Virus record (IMG/VR): IMGVR_UViG_3300017963_000124
Location: 1 to 43,073 of that record
From: a virus
Reading direction: 5' to 3' (one strand)
DNA length: 43,073 bases
Numbering within the stretch: position 1 is the first letter of the stretch; the number at the start of each line of letters is the position of its first letter. Both the position numbers and the translations under genes were made by a program. Below are positions 29,052 through 36,332 of the stretch, piece by piece. The notes beneath the pieces are model-generated. The model saw only the letters and a program-made list of their open reading frames with translations, had not been told where the DNA came from and ran no database searches.

Positions 29052-31160
29052 ATGCCACGGAGAAAATTCTGGCCCTCGGATAACATGCGGATAGCCGCGT
29101 GGAAAGCCATGAAAAAACGAGGGCTTGCCATGACACTTGAAATGAAAAAAGCAATGCGGTATCATTATCAAATGCTTGCCGATAAAGGGCTTTTCTCTTC
29201 ACCCACTTCCAAAGATTTGGCGAAGATGGGCGTGGATACCGCGAGTTGGAACGAGGGAAAAGGGTACCTCCCGATGGACCTCAAACTTGAGGAAGAGATA
29301 ACCAAACCGGTCTCCGACGAGATTAAAATTGATGTGACCGGAGCAAAAGGTCCAGAGCCTCCACGAATAGATAACAAGACTGCCATGGCGCAAACCATCA
29401 AAGGAGTCATTAACTCTGGTCGTGGCTTCAAGAAACAGGATCCAGACGAATCGGAGAAAGTCGCGTTTACTGGGAGAAAATGGCAAGGGGAACATTGGGA
29501 CCCAGAAAAGAAGGAGTGGGTAACCAAAGAAGGTTATTGGTGGAATCCTGTTATACAAGACTGGACTCCTGGTACGCCCCGTTTGGGTCCCTTCTATTGG
29601 TCCTTTGAATTCATGTGGGATCCCACGAAGTATCTTGACCCGGTGCCATATGGCTCGTTCCACGACGAAGTGCTCCATAAGATGGAGAAGACTCGTAGGG
29701 GCATTATCCTTATCCCGCGAGACCACTTGAAGACCACAATGTTTGCAGTAAACTACATAACGTACCACATTCTGGAGTTGCCCGAGAAAGCCAAAATGGG
29801 GATCATTAATATCTCGTGGGATTCCGACTTGGCGGGGACAACCTTCATGGACATCAAGGAGAACCTTGAAGAGAATGAGAAGATCGTCTCATTCTATGGG
29901 AATGTAATCGACGAGGACCGTCCAAAGACTGCGGAGAAGATTTTCTTTGTTTATCAACCGATCGGGCCCAAGTTTGGCTTGAAATGTACCTCTTTCAAGT
30001 CTGGTAGCATCACCGGGACACACCCTTATTTGGTAATCATGGACGACCCAGAGGACGAACCGCTTTCAGAGAAACTAATGAAAAAATTCAAGCGGGTAAT
30101 GAATAAGAAACTAATCCCAGCGGTGGGTAAGAAAGGGCGTATCTACTTGATTGGAACCATCAAGGGCTGGGACACGAAAAATGATGGCTATCTGTGGCTA
30201 ATGAAAAATCCAACGTGGACGGTGATGGAGTACCCCGCCGCCAATAAGATGCCGGAACCAGACACCTACACGCTGGAAAAGAAGGAGGTCCCAGTCCGGG
30301 ACGAAGAGACCGGAGAATACTTGTATGATAGTCAAGGTAGGTTGAAAACGGAGATACAATATATGGCCACCGTTCAAAACCGCGAGGAGTATGTTACCCT
30401 CTATCCCGAAAGATACACCATTGAGGACCTCGTGTGTAAGCGTCACGAAATGCTGGACGAGGGCGAGGCGGATACGGACTTCTGGTCCGAATATTTCCTC
30501 CGACCGTCCAACCCATCTGGTAACTTCTTTCTCAAGAAACGGGTGTTTGCGGCGCCTCCGCCAGGATTTAACACGGTCCGGGAGTTTATTGACGCCGTGC
30601 ATAAGAAACACAAGAACATAACCATGTTTATAGACCCTGGCGGCGCTGCCAGCCACGGGATAGCGGTAATCGTGGGAACCAGATTCAAGGGAAACTACGT
30701 GTTCTTGGATTTTCGCATATTTAGAGTGGGTCTAAAACAGGTCGCCAAGAAACTAATAGAAATGGTGGAATTATGGGATATAGATACGATCCTATGTGAG
30801 GGCAACTTCTCCCAAAAACAAACGTATGCCCAAGTGCTTACCGACTTCATGAAAGACCAGTGCGAGGCCGACGGCACGGAACATCTTTTCCGGCGAGTCC
30901 AGGCGGTCTTCAACACGGGCGAGAAGTATCAACGCATCCACACTCACTGGAGTAACATGATAGGCTTGAAAGACACGGAGATTCAATGTTATGTTAATAG
31001 AAAGTCTAAGGGCTATCTGGACTTTAATTTACAACTTGGAGCCTTCGGGGTGGGGGCGGCGGGCGTTAAGAGTCACGATTATGATCTCCTCGATGCCGGG
31101 GCTTCTCTAAATATATGGGCCTTTAAAAGAGCAACTCGGGCAGTCGGGATCGCGTGTTAG
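29052..31160 (+). CDS. Terminase large subunit
   Basis: 702 residues. About 200 residues of N-terminal extension precede the ATPase: adenine/Walker A region IILIPRDHLKTT (219-229, the RxxxKT viral variant), Walker B YLVIMDDPED (326-335), motif III RIYLIGTI (363-370). The RNase H-like nuclease has MFIDPGG (Asp528), ILCEGN (Glu583) and a final Asp in HDYDLLDA (about 680). The enzyme cuts concatemers and pumps DNA through the portal. It is the only structural gene on the plus strand and is controlled separately from the head genes. Confidence 0.93.
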   Translation: MPRRKFWPSDNMRIAAWKAMKKRGLAMTLEMKKAMRYHYQMLADKGLFSSPTSKDLAKMGVDTASWNEGKGYLPMDLKLEEEITKPVSDEIKIDVTGAKGPEPPRIDNKTAMAQTIKGVINSGRGFKKQDPDESEKVAFTGRKWQGEHWDPEKKEWVTKEGYWWNPVIQDWTPGTPRLGPFYWSFEFMWDPTKYLDPVPYGSFHDEVLHKMEKTRRGIILIPRDHLKTTMFAVNYITYHILELPEKAKMGIINISWDSDLAGTTFMDIKENLEENEKIVSFYGNVIDEDRPKTAEKIFFVYQPIGPKFGLKCTSFKSGSITGTHPYLVIMDDPEDEPLSEKLMKKFKRVMNKKLIPAVGKKGRIYLIGTIKGWDTKNDGYLWLMKNPTWTVMEYPAANKMPEPDTYTLEKKEVPVRDEETGEYLYDSQGRLKTEIQYMATVQNREEYVTLYPERYTIEDLVCKRHEMLDEGEADTDFWSEYFLRPSNPSGNFFLKKRVFAAPPPGFNTVREFIDAVHKKHKNITMFIDPGGAASHGIAVIVGTRFKGNYVFLDFRIFRVGLKQVAKKLIEMVELWDIDTILCEGNFSQKQTYAQVLTDFMKDQCEADGTEHLFRRVQAVFNTGEKYQRIHTHWSNMIGLKDTEIQCYVNRKSKGYLDFNLQLGAFGVGAAGVKSHDYDLLDAGASLNIWAFKRATRAVGIAC

Positions 31161-31224
31161 GCCAAGCGGCTGGCGCAACGAGAACCCACCTTCCGTGGAA
31201 AACACTGTGAAACACGCCCGACAA

Positions 31225-31337
31225 TTTTTTTTCTCGATCCCGCAACGCCAACCCACGGGAAAGTCAAATCTGCGGTTTTGCACGTCACCAGGAGTTTCCG
31301 AAGCAATTTCGTTAACGGATACCGCCCGGTTTTTTTT
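31225..31337 (+). terminator. Two poly-T runs after terminase
   Basis: T8 at 31225-31232 and T8 at 31330-31337, the first 64 bp after the terminase stop codon. Both fit archaeal poly-T termination and imply that the following repeat array is not part of the main terminase transcript. Confidence 0.5.
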
Positions 31338-31447
31338 AGACCTATGCCTTGCCGTTTAGAACGCCCATCTACCGTCTTGGGGGGTGCTCGTCTCCCAACG
31401 TCCCAGCCTCCCCGTGGACTGCCTGGCGCTCACGGAGGTTTTGTGTC

Positions 31448-31762
31448 CCGAGGGCGGTTTAAGGGGATCCCAGCGGGCCCACACGACACCGCCCGAGGTA
31501 GGCCCGAGGCACCTTGGTTGCGACACCACACACCGTCCCGAGGTACATCGGGATCACCTTGGTTGGCGCCACACGACCACGCCCGAGGTATATCAGGATC
31601 ACCTTGGTGGGATTTCCATAACCTTGTCCGAGGTAGTTTGGAGATACCTTGGATGCTCTGATTCGGTGCAGCCCGAGGTAGGTTTAACCCACCTTGGGTA
31701 ATCTCCCATAACCGCACTGGGATCTCCACGGCACACCTTGGATGATGCCCTATGGAATCAAC
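31448..31762. repeat. Tandem array of dyad sites with exact 45-bp period
   Basis: Units begin at 31448, 31493, 31538, 31583, 31628, 31673 and 31718, each 45 bp after the last. Five central units carry CCGAGGTA, a variable 9-bp centre and (C/T)ACCTTGG, an inverted repeat with one G-T mismatch; the 20-bp linkers diverge. The outer units are degenerate, and a reversed half-site (ACCTCGGG) follows at about 31771. All three reading phases are open because 45 is divisible by 3. The invariant bases include third codon positions, so selection appears to act on DNA. Candidate origin, partition or packaging site. Confidence 0.8.
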
Positions 31763-32001
31763 TCGGACATACCTCGGGATGGCATGGATGATAAAATACA
31801 AGTGTACCATACCGGGCACGAGGAGAACGCCCGTTCCTGGCGCCCACGCCGGTTGCTCGCACCGACGCCAGGCACTCAACCAATACACGCCGGAGACAGG
31901 GGCGCACCGAAACCGTCTCGGAATCGTTGCCCGTGGGTTGTGCATACCGTTGCTCCGTTGTCGCCCAGTGCTCGCCCTAAGTCTTTGGCATAGTATTTGG
32001 A

Positions 32002-32322
32002 ATGGTGGCCCGTATGGTTATGCGGGACAATATCTTAAAGGAGAATCACTGTGGCCAGGAAAGGGGAGAAAAGAAAGAAGACCTGAAAAAAGCCTCTGGG
32101 GTTCCCAAGCCCCTTCATTGGCCCGAGGGTTTGGAGATGGAGGAGAAGGAAAGGTGCCGTTGGGTGGGAGACCAATGGCCTATCAACGAGTTAATCAAGG
32201 AGGGGACGGATGGAGACTCATTAAAAACTCGTTGTTTGGATACACTTAGAACGTATCTCCTTGATAAGTGTTTTCCTATCTTCCACGTGGATCGGCGGGA
32301 CAATGCTTATTCTGGAGCATAG
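32002..32322 (+). CDS. Hypothetical charged protein downstream of repeat array
   Basis: 106 residues, charged and with plausible codon use: KENHCGQERGEKKEDLKKA, LEMEEKERCRWVGDQWPIN, then EGTDGDSLKTRCLDTLRTYLLDKCFPIFHVD. Four Cys and several Trp. Starts at 32014 or 32020 are also possible. It is the only convincing frame in the 31.2-32.4 kb region. Its stop lies one base before the long inverted repeat at 32324. No family recognised. Confidence 0.5.
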   Translation: MVARMVMRDNILKENHCGQERGEKKEDLKKASGVPKPLHWPEGLEMEEKERCRWVGDQWPINELIKEGTDGDSLKTRCLDTLRTYLLDKCFPIFHVDRRDNAYSGA

Positions 32323-32323
32323 G

Positions 32324-32441
32324 CTTGTCTAAAGGGTCCAAGCGGAGAGACCGGTCCCAACCTCGGAATTATTTATTCTTTTTTAGGGGCACCAAGCCCG
32401 AAAGCCGGGTATAATCATTTTACTTGGACCCTTGGGACAAG
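32324..32441. ncRNA. Long inverted repeat, candidate structured RNA
   Basis: Arms CTTGTCTAAAGGGTCCAAG (32324-32342) and CTTGGACCCTTGGGACAAG (32423-32441) are complementary in 17 of 19 positions, one more as G-U on the plus strand, enclosing 80 nt. The enclosed part includes a CCCG-AAAGC-CGGG hairpin and a T6 run. A T5 run follows the right arm. The stem is far longer than expected by chance. It could be a 118-nt RNA, a processing signal or a cruciform site; strand is unknown. Confidence 0.5.
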
Positions 32442-32480
32442 TTTTTCCCGAAATATCGCCGGAAAACTTCTCCTCGCCCT

Positions 32481-32759
32481 ATGGCGGATAACAATATAAT
32501 AAATTCGTTCGTCATTCGAATGTTTTGTATAGAAAAAAACGATCATGAAATGATCGAGAACGAAAAACAGGATCTGAAACTCGTTCGATGTCAAACACGT
32601 GATAGTTGCAAATCGATCAAATCTGCGCCAGCGGGTTGCCCATTTCGCATCCGCTTGGGGTTTGGTGGGTTTGCGCCGGACTCAAGCCCGCTTATCGCTA
32701 AGATGATGAGTTGTTATAAAAAAAAGGGGAATGTGTTGGAAATCGTCCGCACTTCGTGA
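32481..32759 (+). CDS. Possible small protein, weak support
   Basis: 92 residues from an ATG (the frame extends to a TTG at 32424, inside the inverted repeat). Contains MFCIEKNDHEMIENEKQD and scattered Cys, with a GFGGFAPDSS segment. Against it: the frame reads through the A8 run (32718-32725) that would terminate the opposite transcript, and there is no clear leader. May be a chance frame. Confidence 0.25.
   Translation: MADNNIINSFVIRMFCIEKNDHEMIENEKQDLKLVRCQTRDSCKSIKSAPAGCPFRIRLGFGGFAPDSSPLIAKMMSCYKKKGNVLEIVRTS
32718..32725 (-). terminator. Poly-T terminator of leftward replication block
   Basis: A8 on the plus strand (T8 in the direction of transcription), 42 bp after the last leftward gene. 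Probable end of the very long early/replication transcription unit. Confidence 0.5.
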
Positions 32760-32766
32760 ATCCTGT

Positions 32767-33057
32767 TTAGAAGAGCGGTAATCCAAGAGCCAGTTTCATA
32801 GCACGGGATGCGTCCACATCGTTTTCCTTTCTGAGGACGGTGTGTGCGGTGCACTGGGGACACACCAACACAACTTCGGCTTCCACCTCAAAGACCATCG
32901 GGACTACTGGGACCGGCTCTTCACCAACACCTATCATGTTAGCAATGGGACCCGGTATAGACTGCAACTCGTGTCCTCGTTTGGGATAGATGCTACACTT
33001 GGCGGCCTTGATGGTCATTATCTCCTCGCAAAAGGAGCACTTGTATTCCTTATCCAT
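32767..33057 (-). CDS. Zinc-binding protein, last gene of replication block
   Basis: 96 residues. KCSFCEEIM and AAKC near the N-terminus and LVCPQCTAH near residue 67, separated by a Pro/Val-rich part (GVGEEPVPVVPMVFEVEAEV). Two CxxC knuckles can build one split zinc ribbon. A strong TATA box lies at 33103-33115, so it has its own promoter. Function unknown. Confidence 0.75.
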   Translation of the reverse strand: MDKEYKCSFCEEIMTIKAAKCSIYPKRGHELQSIPGPIANMIGVGEEPVPVVPMVFEVEAEVVLVCPQCTAHTVLRKENDVDASRAMKLALGLPLF

Positions 33058-33102
33058 GTGTCTTCAACTTCGGGGATATTGCCCCAGATAGTATTCCACA
33101 CG

Positions 33103-33115
33103 AGTATATATAAAG
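33103..33115 (-). promoter_or_regulatory. TATA promoter before zinc protein gene
   Basis: CTTTATATATACT on the minus strand, about 45 bp before the ATG at 33057, the clearest TATA box in the window. The A7 run at 33134-33140 (T7 on the minus strand) just upstream terminates the preceding gene, so this is an independent unit. Confidence 0.65.
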
Positions 33116-33133
33116 GTGAGTGTCTTAATAATG

Positions 33134-33140
33134 AAAAAAA
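33134..33140 (-). terminator. Poly-T run after zinc-binding helical gene
   Basis: A7 on plus, T7 in the transcribed direction, 11 bp after the stop of 33151-33483. Together with the TATA box at 33103-33115 it marks a boundary between transcripts. Confidence 0.45.
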
Positions 33141-33150
33141 GGGGAAGGAC

Positions 33151-33483
33151 CTAAAGTTTTCCTAATATGGCATCAACGTACAAGTGCCCGTGTTCTGGAT
33201 CTTCAACACAACTCAAGCAATGACAACACAATATCTTCACTCTTTCGTCAAGCCAAATATCGGTGAGTTGTTTCACGGTGAACCCGTCCTCGCTCCACTC
33301 ATAAAACATGTTTGCTTCCACGTATGTTCTAAAGAACACCAAACAATCGCATGATGGGCATAGTCGTGTCCTCTTCTCCGGGTGCATTGAATACAATATC
33401 TTCTCTATTTCCGCATCTATTCTATCGAGATATAGATGCCGAATAATGGTACATACTTCCTCGAAATTAAAATGTGTGTCCAT
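33151..33483 (-). CDS. Zinc-binding helical protein
   Basis: 110 residues from the ATG at 33483, two bases after the preceding stop (the longer frame to 33774 overlaps a membrane protein and is discounted). A helical N-terminus (FEEVCTIIRHLYLDRIDAEIEKILYSM) is followed by RLCPSCDCLVFF and ILCCHCLSC, a zinc ribbon with the knuckles about 50 residues apart. Function unknown. Confidence 0.72.
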   Translation of the reverse strand: MDTHFNFEEVCTIIRHLYLDRIDAEIEKILYSMHPEKRTRLCPSCDCLVFFRTYVEANMFYEWSEDGFTVKQLTDIWLDERVKILCCHCLSCVEDPEHGHLYVDAILGKL

Positions 33484-33485
33484 CT

Positions 33486-33842
33486 TTACATCAACCTCGT
33501 TATTATCGCCAGTGAGTTGGTGAAGACAAAGAACATGAATTGAATCAATATCGCCTTCTCGGTTTTCCTGGCCGTGTATATCACGCCGGTTATTGCAGAT
33601 ATGAGATAAAGAACCCACCCGATTATCGAATTGACGTATATCGCCGCCAAGGGTGCCCCGGCGATCACCATCAACGTTGATAACGCACCGAGAAACTTTA
33701 GTCGATCCCGTGGTCTGGGCTTGAAAGATTTGTAATTCGGGTAACAATACGTGGCTTTGCATTGACCGCAACACTCACACCGCCACCCGCACCGTCTCAA
33801 GCAGTCCGATCCTATTATTTCTTTTCGGTGATTTTCCATCAT
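33486..33842 (-). CDS. Membrane protein with N-terminal cysteine cluster
   Basis: 118 residues. CLRRCGWRCECCGQCKATYC is a dense cysteine cluster near the N-terminus. Two or three hydrophobic helices follow (LGALSTLMVIAGAPLAAIYV; IIGWVLYLISAITGVIYT; AILIQFMFFVFTNSLAIITRLM). The Cys domain would face the cytoplasm if the basic loop (RPRDRLKF) is inside. The start overlaps the previous stop (ATGA). Unknown role. Confidence 0.72.
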   Translation of the reverse strand: MMENHRKEIIGSDCLRRCGWRCECCGQCKATYCYPNYKSFKPRPRDRLKFLGALSTLMVIAGAPLAAIYVNSIIGWVLYLISAITGVIYTARKTEKAILIQFMFFVFTNSLAIITRLM

Positions 33843-34189
33843 AGTCCGTATCTATCCTCCGGCAGTATTTGCTCTGGTCTCCAGTCAAGACCGAGTGGTA
33901 AACTATTTATCGCCTTTTCCGCTATTTTATCACAACTGGTATTGATTATTTCTATCATTTTATCTTTTATGCTCCCGGCAAGAGTAAGAGCACAATTGGG
34001 GCACAACTTGACTGCCAAGACTCGGAAATAATACTCCTTCTCTTTTATCCTTCTCCTACACATCTTACATACGTGTGGTATTCTGGCTTTTGGCCAATAT
34101 CCCATTTTCAAGAGGGTTTTTAGACCGGTTCGATATCCGTTAATGTTGACTTGTATGTTAGAAAAGGATATGTCCACCTTTGATTCCAT
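33839..34189 (-). CDS. Zinc-ribbon protein
   Basis: 116 residues from the ATG at 34189, one base after the upstream stop. VCKMCRRRIKEKEYYFRVLAVKLCPNCALT is a zinc ribbon of the 'CxxC ... CxxC' type with a basic loop. The C-terminus is helical and ends LDWRPEQILPEDRYGL. Probably a protein- or nucleic-acid-binding adaptor. Confidence 0.74.
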   Translation of the reverse strand: MESKVDISFSNIQVNINGYRTGLKTLLKMGYWPKARIPHVCKMCRRRIKEKEYYFRVLAVKLCPNCALTLAGSIKDKMIEIINTSCDKIAEKAINSLPLGLDWRPEQILPEDRYGL

Positions 34190-34190
34190 C

Positions 34191-34514
34191 TTATGCCTCC
34201 TCCTTGATCCAGATATACTCATACGGGAAAACCCCACGGTAGCCGTGCCGAGACATCTTACACTTTCTTTTCTCGCGTTTGACGAGTCCTTGTTTGAGAA
34301 ATATCTTTAACCATTTTTCCACGGTCTTGGCACTCACCGCGATTCTTTTCGAAATCTCCCGTACGGTACACGTCTCCCTCTTGATGAGATCAAGTATTCT
34401 ATCACGAGTGTTCTTGGTGGTTCTCTTGGTACCGTCACACCACCCGAGATGTTTTTTAAGAGTGTAGGCACGGGATAAGACTTTCCCGCAATTTGGACAC
34501 ACGTGTTTACTCAT
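34191..34514 (-). CDS. C2HC finger plus winged-helix transcription factor
   Basis: 107 residues. VCPNCGKVLSRAYTLKKHLGWC is a C2HC finger; residues 35-90 form a winged helix (TRDRILDLIKRETCTVREISKRIAVSAKTVEKWLKIFLKQGLVKREKRK) with the recognition helix at SAKTVEKWLKIF. This is the strongest sequence-specific regulator candidate of the replication block. ATG 34514 overlaps the previous stop (TGATG). Confidence 0.82.
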   Translation of the reverse strand: MSKHVCPNCGKVLSRAYTLKKHLGWCDGTKRTTKNTRDRILDLIKRETCTVREISKRIAVSAKTVEKWLKIFLKQGLVKREKRKCKMSRHGYRGVFPYEYIWIKEEA

Positions 34515-34939
34515 CAAATCACCCTCCTCGTGAGCATTACTTTATCCGCGAATCTGGTTCCTGGCGGTATCGATACCTCTTGATGGTGAGCCGTGCAAAT
34601 CAACAATTGTGCATCCTTGATGGTAACATGACGGAACCAATAATACAAGTCATTTTCCTCGCTTTCGATGTAAAGACACTCCCATATCTGGTGATAACGG
34701 CCGTGACCCAACTTACCCGGCCCGAGACTTACACACGTGTAAAACTCCATAAGGTCTTGCCAGTTGCCGAAAACCGCTAACGGGCCATTTCTGTGACCCT
34801 CAACATCACGAGGTTCTACCCACTTGCCGGGGATATATACCACCGACGCGGGCATACTTTCGTCATAGGCCGAAGCATACACTCCCTCCCTATCGTCCAC
34901 GCCCACGATCTTATACCCCGTCTTGATGGTTTTCGACAT
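34514..34939 (-). CDS. Hypothetical protein, paralogue A of a tandem pair
   Basis: 141 residues from the ATG at 34939. Aligns with the upstream neighbour: KTIKTGYKIV / EIIKTGYKVV, VVYIPGKW / VIYKSGKW, GPLAVFGNWQDLMEF / GPLGVFKDWESLIKF, WECLYIESEENDLYYWF / WECLYVEQSTDKYFHYF, GTRFADKVMLTRRVI / GTVFAKKVMVTRRVL. The pair clearly arose by duplication. No known function; the pattern of strands suggests an alpha/beta barrel-like small domain. Confidence 0.75.
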   Translation of the reverse strand: MSKTIKTGYKIVGVDDREGVYASAYDESMPASVVYIPGKWVEPRDVEGHRNGPLAVFGNWQDLMEFYTCVSLGPGKLGHGRYHQIWECLYIESEENDLYYWFRHVTIKDAQLLICTAHHQEVSIPPGTRFADKVMLTRRVI

Positions 34940-35376
34940 TAGAGAACCCTCCGTGTTACCATCACTTTTTTCGCGAAGACCGTGCCTTCTGGCTCTTGAC
35001 AACCCGCCGTCATCTTTCGTTTTCGTAGGAAACCCGCGGATTTGTAGAAATAATGGAAATATTTATCCGTGGACTGTTCCACGTACAAACATTCCCAGAC
35101 TTCCAATCTTCCGATGCACACGTCATACATCAATGTCATTCGACCATCACGGACCTCATAATACGTTGCCATGAATTTAATCAACGATTCCCAGTCTTTG
35201 AACACGCCCAAGGGGCCGTCCATCAAGACCTTGCCAGTAATCTCCTCGACGGTCTCATTTGGAACCGTCCATTTACCCGACTTGTAGATCACGCGGGCAT
35301 TACTGTTGAAGGCGGAAGATAACCACTTTTTGTAATTTCGAACGACCTTATAACCGGTCTTGATTATTTCACTCAT
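34939..35376 (-). CDS. Hypothetical protein, paralogue B of a tandem pair
   Basis: 145 residues, about as long as its downstream paralogue and colinear with it, with conserved GYK, GKW, GPL, VF-W, WECLY and V-MVTRRV positions. The two genes overlap by one base (TAATG). The central part (VRDGRMTLMYDVCIGRLEV) differs most. Function unknown. Confidence 0.75.
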   Translation of the reverse strand: MSEIIKTGYKVVRNYKKWLSSAFNSNARVIYKSGKWTVPNETVEEITGKVLMDGPLGVFKDWESLIKFMATYYEVRDGRMTLMYDVCIGRLEVWECLYVEQSTDKYFHYFYKSAGFLRKRKMTAGCQEPEGTVFAKKVMVTRRVL

Positions 35377-35621
35377 AGGGCATCCTCCTTCACCAGTATC
35401 ATGCCGTCATCACATTCCATCAAGTATTCCTTGAACCCGAGTAGGAGTCTCTTTCGAAGCCAATCCTTATCATCGTTGTAATTTGCATAGTCCGCGACAA
35501 GCCGGAATAACTCGTTTAGTTTAATCGCGAGTTTCCTCGTTGTGCATGATGTTTTCTCGTCACAAAGAGGTTCATTCTCGCATTCCGTGCACGGCCATTG
35601 AGGCATATCTTCTGGACTCAT
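35373..35621 (-). CDS. Small cysteine-containing protein
   Basis: 82 residues: WPCTECENEPLCDEKTSC at the N-terminus (four Cys, likely zinc) followed by helices (RKLAIKLNELFRLVADYANYNDDKDWLRKRLLLGFKEYLMEC). The start overlaps the previous stop by four bases (ATGA). Unknown. Confidence 0.7.
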   Translation of the reverse strand: MSPEDMPQWPCTECENEPLCDEKTSCTTRKLAIKLNELFRLVADYANYNDDKDWLRKRLLLGFKEYLMECDDGMILVKEDAL

Positions 35622-35977
35622 CTATTTTCAGCCTCCACCTTGAAGTGAGCACGGATTATCTCCTTTACTTCACTTCGTGCACTCTCCTTCATGGCCTCAT
35701 ATTCCTTTTGGTCACCCTTGAATGTCCAATCAACCCCATTACCCCATTGGTTGATCGTATACACGCATTGATCCATGAACCAATTTTCAAGTTCCACGAA
35801 TACATCCGTGATGGGTTCCCAAATATCCTCAAGGTACTCGTTCATGTATTCCAGACCGCCGTTAAAGTAGTGTCCACCCTCATCGGTTTCCACTTCCCCG
35901 TCAACCACGGTGATTTCCGTTATGAAGTCCAATAGGACCTCAACCAGTTTCTCATTGATGTTTTTCTCATCGGTCAT
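35618..35977 (-). CDS. Acidic helical hypothetical protein
   Basis: 119 residues from the ATG at 35977, which overlaps the stop of a 34-residue membrane gene (ATGA). Very acidic (VVDGEVETDEGGHYFNGGLEYMNEYLEDIWEPITDVFVELENWF), helical at both ends. The longer frame to 36055 would overlap the small gene and is not used. Function unknown. Confidence 0.7.
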   Translation of the reverse strand: MTDEKNINEKLVEVLLDFITEITVVDGEVETDEGGHYFNGGLEYMNEYLEDIWEPITDVFVELENWFMDQCVYTINQWGNGVDWTFKGDQKEYEAMKESARSEVKEIIRAHFKVEAENR

Positions 35978-36078
35978 CTTAGCAAGCCTCCAACGTTTAG
36001 ACCTATCAAGATGCCCGCCCAAGTGGATAAGACACCTATGAGAAAACCCAACCAAAAGTATTTTTCCTCGTCATTCAT
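35974..36078 (-). CDS. 34-residue single-helix membrane protein
   Basis: Short gene fitted between two ATGA overlaps: MNDEEKYFWLGFLIGVLSTW, then AGILIGLNVGGLLR. One transmembrane helix with an acidic N-terminus outside/inside unknown and a basic end. The double stop-start coupling is good evidence of translation. Confidence 0.62.
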   Translation of the reverse strand: MNDEEKYFWLGFLIGVLSTWAGILIGLNVGGLLR

Positions 36079-36308
36079 TGTTTTTGCACCTTCCGATCAT
36101 ACCAACCAGTCACCACACGACCGACCTCTTTGTGAAAGTATCCCTCGGCGATACCAATGTAGCCATAGGTCACATCATATAGGACAATGTTGCCGATCCT
36201 CGTTAAAACACGGTATTTTATGCGGTCATGTGCCTTGTCATACACGGCACTCATTGAGACTCGGACCAGCATTCCAAACCGCGTTTCGTCGTATACTCGT
36301 TCCTCCAT
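36075..36308 (-). CDS. Hypothetical beta-rich protein
   Basis: 77 residues: MLVRVSMSAVYDKAHDRIKYRVLTRIGNIVLYDVTYGYIGIAEGYF, mostly strands, with a basic end (GWYDRKVQKQ). Preceded by a short gap with ACATAAAACACAAGTG, likely promoter. First gene of a sub-block. Unknown. Confidence 0.68.
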   Translation of the reverse strand: MEERVYDETRFGMLVRVSMSAVYDKAHDRIKYRVLTRIGNIVLYDVTYGYIGIAEGYFHKEVGRVVTGWYDRKVQKQ

Positions 36309-36332
36309 ACAAACTCACTTGTGTTTTATGTC
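36309..36332 (-). promoter_or_regulatory. Short internal promoter candidate with CACTTGTGTTTT motif
   Basis: A 24-bp gap holding CTCACTTGTGTTTTATG (plus strand). The minus-strand reading TCTATAAGACATAAAACAC is AT-rich and could be a TATA element, though part of it is in the end of the upstream gene. Similar CACTTGTRTTTT sequences occur at 39201 and 10207. Confidence 0.4.

Larger units (their letters stand above)
31161..32001. other. Non-coding stretch after terminase
   Basis: 841 bp with no gene I can support. It holds the two T8 runs and the 45-bp array; the remainder (31763-32001) has no recognisable feature apart from ATACAAGTGTAC near 31797, which resembles the ACAAGTG motif found in several promoters. 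Open frames crossing the array (for example 31278-31661) are by-products of the stop-free repeats. Confidence 0.55.

Noticed and set aside
31448-31762. CRISPR array
   Set aside because: The 45-bp units have 25-bp cores with internally variable centres and 20-bp linkers that are partly similar, unlike identical repeats with unique spacers.
31278-31945. Open frames across the 45-bp array on both strands (15-residue repeat proteins with RG...PWL, PEV...HLG or NQGDPD patterns)
   Set aside because: All frames are open because the unit length is a multiple of three and lacks stops. The invariant bases include third codon positions and form a dyad, so the constraint is at the DNA level.
31752-32249. 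165-residue rightward frame overlapping the 106-residue gene
   Set aside because: Arg/Gly/Pro-rich composition typical of a shadow frame in GC-rich DNA; the 32002 frame has more natural composition.
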